Shown here piece after piece: positions 62,292 through 64,000 of a stretch of 64,000 bases of DNA. The stretch spans positions 555,940 through 619,939 of the forward strand of contig CAMUYQ010000001.1 of NCBI GenBank assembly GCA_947165025.1, given 5' to 3'. The DNA is from an uncultured Lachnospiraceae bacterium. GTDB lineage: Bacteria; Bacillota; Clostridia; Lachnospirales; Lachnospiraceae. The first letter of the stretch is position 1, and every line of letters begins with the position of its first letter. A program made the position numbers and the translations under genes. The notes under the pieces were generated by a model. That model made no database searches and was not told where the DNA came from. It saw only the letters and a list, made by a program, of their open reading frames with translations.

Positions 62292-62341
62292 GGTAACTGA
62301 CAGGTAATTCGTAGGTAATCGATAGGTAATCCGTAGGTAAT
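62292..62341. repeat. Five GGTAAY iterons at an exact 11-bp period
   Basis: GGTAAC at 62,292 and GGTAAT at 62,303, 62,314, 62,325 and 62,336, mostly within TAGGTAAT. Each step is exactly 11 bp, one helical turn, so a protein could bind all copies on one face of the DNA. The array lies just after the CD1845-like gene. Confidence 0.75.
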
Positions 62342-62348
62342 TTTCTAA

Positions 62349-62633
62349 TTAACCATGCATAAGACCCTTGAAAAACTCCTGTCCGAACTCAAGCTCTACT
62401 TCTATCCAGCCTATAGTAAACAGTAATATGAAACAGATGGCAACAGCCGCCCCGATGATTCCTACAGCGAGCCACTGTGTCGCTATCACTGATAAGATAA
62501 GAAGGATAATCATTGGAATAAATAACAGGCTTGCAGCCCTGCAATAAAGCCAAGATATAGCAGTCGCAAATAAACGAAGTATTCCAAACAGCAGTATCAT
62601 AGGAAGTGCAATAAGTATCTTAACTATTCTCAT
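62349..62633 (-). CDS. CD1845-like small membrane protein
   Basis: A 94-aa protein starting MRIVKILIALPMILLFGIL, with two to three membrane helices and a short acidic C-terminal helix (IEVELEFGQEFFKGLMHG). Size, topology and position match the CD1845 family of conjugative elements. The start overlaps the end of the HTH gene by 14 bp. Role unknown. Confidence 0.7.
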   Translation of the reverse strand: MRIVKILIALPMILLFGILRLFATAISWLYCRAASLLFIPMIILLILSVIATQWLAVGIIGAAVAICFILLFTIGWIEVELEFGQEFFKGLMHG

Positions 62634-62907
62634 GATCAAATGCCCCCTTTCTCTTCTCATTAAGAACCTTATAAGCAATCAAACGAAGAACGTACTCCGG
62701 CATAACACGACGGCCAAGCTCCCACTCCTGCATCGTTCTATAAGGAATGCCAAGCCAATCGGAAAAGTCCTTGCGATTCATACCTGACTGCTCTCTGATC
62801 ATTTTAAAAGCATAAGCCATCTTACGACGCTCTGCTTCGGTATCATCCTTAGAGGTTCTTTCAACCTCAATCTCAATTCCTTCTACGTTATATATCTCAG
62901 TCTTCAT
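62620..62907 (-). CDS. Helix-turn-helix regulator of the element
   Basis: A 95-aa protein. An N-terminal strand-rich arm (MKTEIYNVEGIEIEVERTS) precedes an XRE-like HTH (YAFKMIREQSGMNRKDFSDWLGIPYRTMQEWELGRRVMPEYVLRLIAYKV). Such proteins stand at the start of Tn1549-like backbones. The promoter carries a perfect 17-bp palindrome and a third half-site, so it probably represses itself. Confidence 0.82.
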   Translation of the reverse strand: MKTEIYNVEGIEIEVERTSKDDTEAERRKMAYAFKMIREQSGMNRKDFSDWLGIPYRTMQEWELGRRVMPEYVLRLIAYKVLNEKRKGAFDHENS

Positions 62908-62926
62908 AGGCACTCTCCTTTGCTTA

Positions 62927-62977
62927 TGTAGTCAGTGCGTGTATTCTACTGTAATTATAATGTAGTCAATGACTACA
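62927..62977 (-). promoter_or_regulatory. Operator for the HTH gene: perfect palindrome plus half-site
   Basis: TGTAGTCA-a-TGACTACA (62,961-62,977) and a further TGTAGTCA at 62,927-62,934. A TTGACT -35-like hexamer lies within the palindrome and TAGAAT follows at about 15 bp, so binding would block transcription. Confidence 0.6.
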
Positions 62978-62986
62978 CGTCAAGGC

Positions 62987-63023
62987 AAAAAAATATCAGC
63001 CGCTATAATTTGCAGCTGATATT
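62987..63023 (-). terminator. Terminator after the carbon-nitrogen hydrolase gene
   Basis: Arms AATATCAGC and GCTGATATT with a 14-nt loop, then seven T on the minus strand. Confidence 0.8.
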
Positions 63024-63082
63024 TGAATTCCGGTATATCTTACTATCGCCTTATCCCAACAAATTGGAATTTATCTGTGAAT

Positions 63083-63925
63083 CTATTCTTGCCCAACTCT
63101 AATAAATGGTGCTGAAATTGTAGAGTCTAATAACCCTTTATATGCACTTACTTTTCTGAATGTATTCCCCATCATTTCTGAGCTTCTATATTCTCTTATT
63201 GCATCCATATCAAAATCTGCATAATACAGCCCTTCTGTCATATCGTCAGCAAGCACAATCGTATTATCAACGCAAATACCATTTTTATCCCAGCAAATAG
63301 GACTGTATGCACAGGAACAACCTGCATTTTGTCCATTCGCATTTGCCATTGCTATCCCAACCATATTCTCATATGCTCTAGTAGACAAAGCTTGAATGCG
63401 TGGTTTCATTGAGCTACAGTCATTAGGCACAAGAATGATTTCTGCCCCTTTTAGCATAAGCATTCTCGCGCTCTCAGGGTATTCTCTATCGTAGCAAATC
63501 ATTATGCCAATTTTTATTTCATCAAAATCACAAACCTTAAACTCGGTTCCTGCCTCAACATCTTTTTCATCTGCGAAATCACAAGTATGTACCTTGGAAT
63601 ACTTCATCAGTATTTCCCCAGATTTATTGATTACAAATGCTGTATTTTGAGGTTGCACCTTGCCTTTAGTAAAAGAAGTCAGCACAACACCGATGTTATG
63701 CGTTTTAGCTGCTTCGCATACTTTCTTGATAACTTCATCTTCACAGGATATGCTTTTTTCATATGTCATCGGAAGATCGTAACCTGTTATAAAGCACTCC
63801 GGAAGCAGCAAAATATCTGCTCCATGTTTAGATGCATCCTTCATCGAACAGATTATGGTAGCAATATTTCTCTTTATATTCGAATTCTCTGCACGAGACT
63901 GTAAAATCGCCACTTTAAAAGTCAT
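63083..63925 (-). CDS. Carbon-nitrogen hydrolase (nitrilase superfamily)
   Basis: A 280-aa enzyme starting MTFKVAILQSRAENSN after GGAGG. The catalytic triad is visible: Glu in LLLPECFITGYDL, Lys in ILMKYSKVHTCDF and Cys in IGIMICYDREYPESARMLMLKGAEIILVPND. The superfamily hydrolyses amides or carbamoyl groups; the substrate is unknown. Codon use is more AT-rich than in the region before 45 kb. It may be element cargo or flanking chromosome. Confidence 0.92.
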   Translation of the reverse strand: MTFKVAILQSRAENSNIKRNIATIICSMKDASKHGADILLLPECFITGYDLPMTYEKSISCEDEVIKKVCEAAKTHNIGVVLTSFTKGKVQPQNTAFVINKSGEILMKYSKVHTCDFADEKDVEAGTEFKVCDFDEIKIGIMICYDREYPESARMLMLKGAEIILVPNDCSSMKPRIQALSTRAYENMVGIAMANANGQNAGCSCAYSPICWDKNGICVDNTIVLADDMTEGLYYADFDMDAIREYRSSEMMGNTFRKVSAYKGLLDSTISAPFIRVGQE

Positions 63926-64000
63926 ACTTTCCTCCGTAAATTTCGATTTGTTTTGCATATTGTGATTGCCGTCTTTTAGCCAATTCTATCATTTTTTTGC

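Larger units (their letters stand above)
45865..62977. mobile_element. Decayed Tn1549-like integrative conjugative element
   Basis: The minus-strand order HTH, CD1845-like, DUF5688, small Cys protein, RepA, hypothetical, PcfB, VirD4, then a maff2 stub and recombinase tail matches the backbone of Tn1549/CTn-type elements. PrgI, VirB4, peptidase and relaxase genes are absent, and the recombinase is truncated. The left junction is inside the macrodomain gene near 45,900. The right junction is not visible and may lie beyond the window. A second element is nested at 47,747-57,909. Confidence 0.75.

Noticed and set aside
62292..62341. CRISPR-like array
   Set aside because: The repeats are only 6-8 bp with an 11-bp period and no spacers or cas genes; they are iterons.
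62920..62950. Right attachment site of the larger element
   Set aside because: Only about six bases (ATACAC) resemble the left junction near 45,895, and no macrodomain 5' half follows; not enough to call an end.

Overview
The window looks like a chromosome segment of an anaerobic Firmicute, most likely a Lachnospiraceae-type clostridium. This rests on mid-GC coding sequence, strong AGGAGG ribosome sites, a Firmicutes-style type VII secretion (T7SS) locus, DegV and DUF1836 proteins, very many hybrid histidine kinases, and Tn1549/Tn4451-type mobile elements. No rRNA, tRNA or CRISPR array was recognised. The species call is inference.

Region 1 (1-14,030, minus strand) is a T7SS module. A membrane hybrid kinase and a LuxR-type response regulator lie upstream of a lipoprotein gene. 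Next come two tandem paralogous coiled-coil/membrane proteins, the FtsK/SpoIIIE motor EssC (with an FHA domain), a YukD-like ubiquitin-fold protein, five WXG100-type small proteins and an Ala/Ser-rich protein. The lipoprotein gene and the secretion operon carry matching promoters: the dyad ATACTTTTRGTAT, then exactly 24 bp, then TAGAAT. This suggests shared control, probably by the adjacent regulator.

Region 2 (14,100-26,280) is housekeeping and lipid biology: a Nudix-PgeF fusion, purA with an ECF S-component, a MATE exporter, DegV and DUF1836. A four-gene minus-strand operon follows (lipid kinase, patatin lipase, SGNH esterase, sugar-binding-domain diguanylate cyclase). It is divergent from an SPFH protein. 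Several genes here appear to be leaderless, with a TGATAYAAT -10 element exactly 7 nt before the ATG.

Region 3 (26,280-45,330) is a dense signalling cluster. It contains a histidine kinase-receiver-DegV fusion, a kinase with Hpt, a REC-GGDEF-REC-HD-GYP protein, a 1303-aa kinase-REC-REC-HD-GYP-Hpt protein, a two-receiver protein, two acyltransferases, an XRE-AbrB regulator, MntP, LysR, a DinB-like protein and an XRE/zinc-ribbon membrane protein.

Region 4 (about 45,465 to at least 62,977) is a decayed Tn1549-like integrative conjugative element. It adjoins a truncated ADP-ribosyl hydrolase (macrodomain) gene. The element keeps HTH, CD1845-like, DUF5688, RepA, PcfB and VirD4 genes but has lost the transfer machinery. 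A stub of maff2 is joined directly to the 3' part of a serine recombinase gene. Its virD4 gene is split by a second, nested 10.16-kb Tn4451-like mobilizable element. That element carries a large serine recombinase, MobL relaxase, TnpW, an AAA/PD-(D/E)XK protein, a MerR/TipAS regulator and an ABC-F ribosome-protection gene with an attenuator-like leader. A 6-bp core (TGTTGC) flanks it, and removing one core plus the insert restores the virD4 reading frame exactly.

Region 5 (63,083-63,925) is a carbon-nitrogen hydrolase whose membership in the element is unclear.
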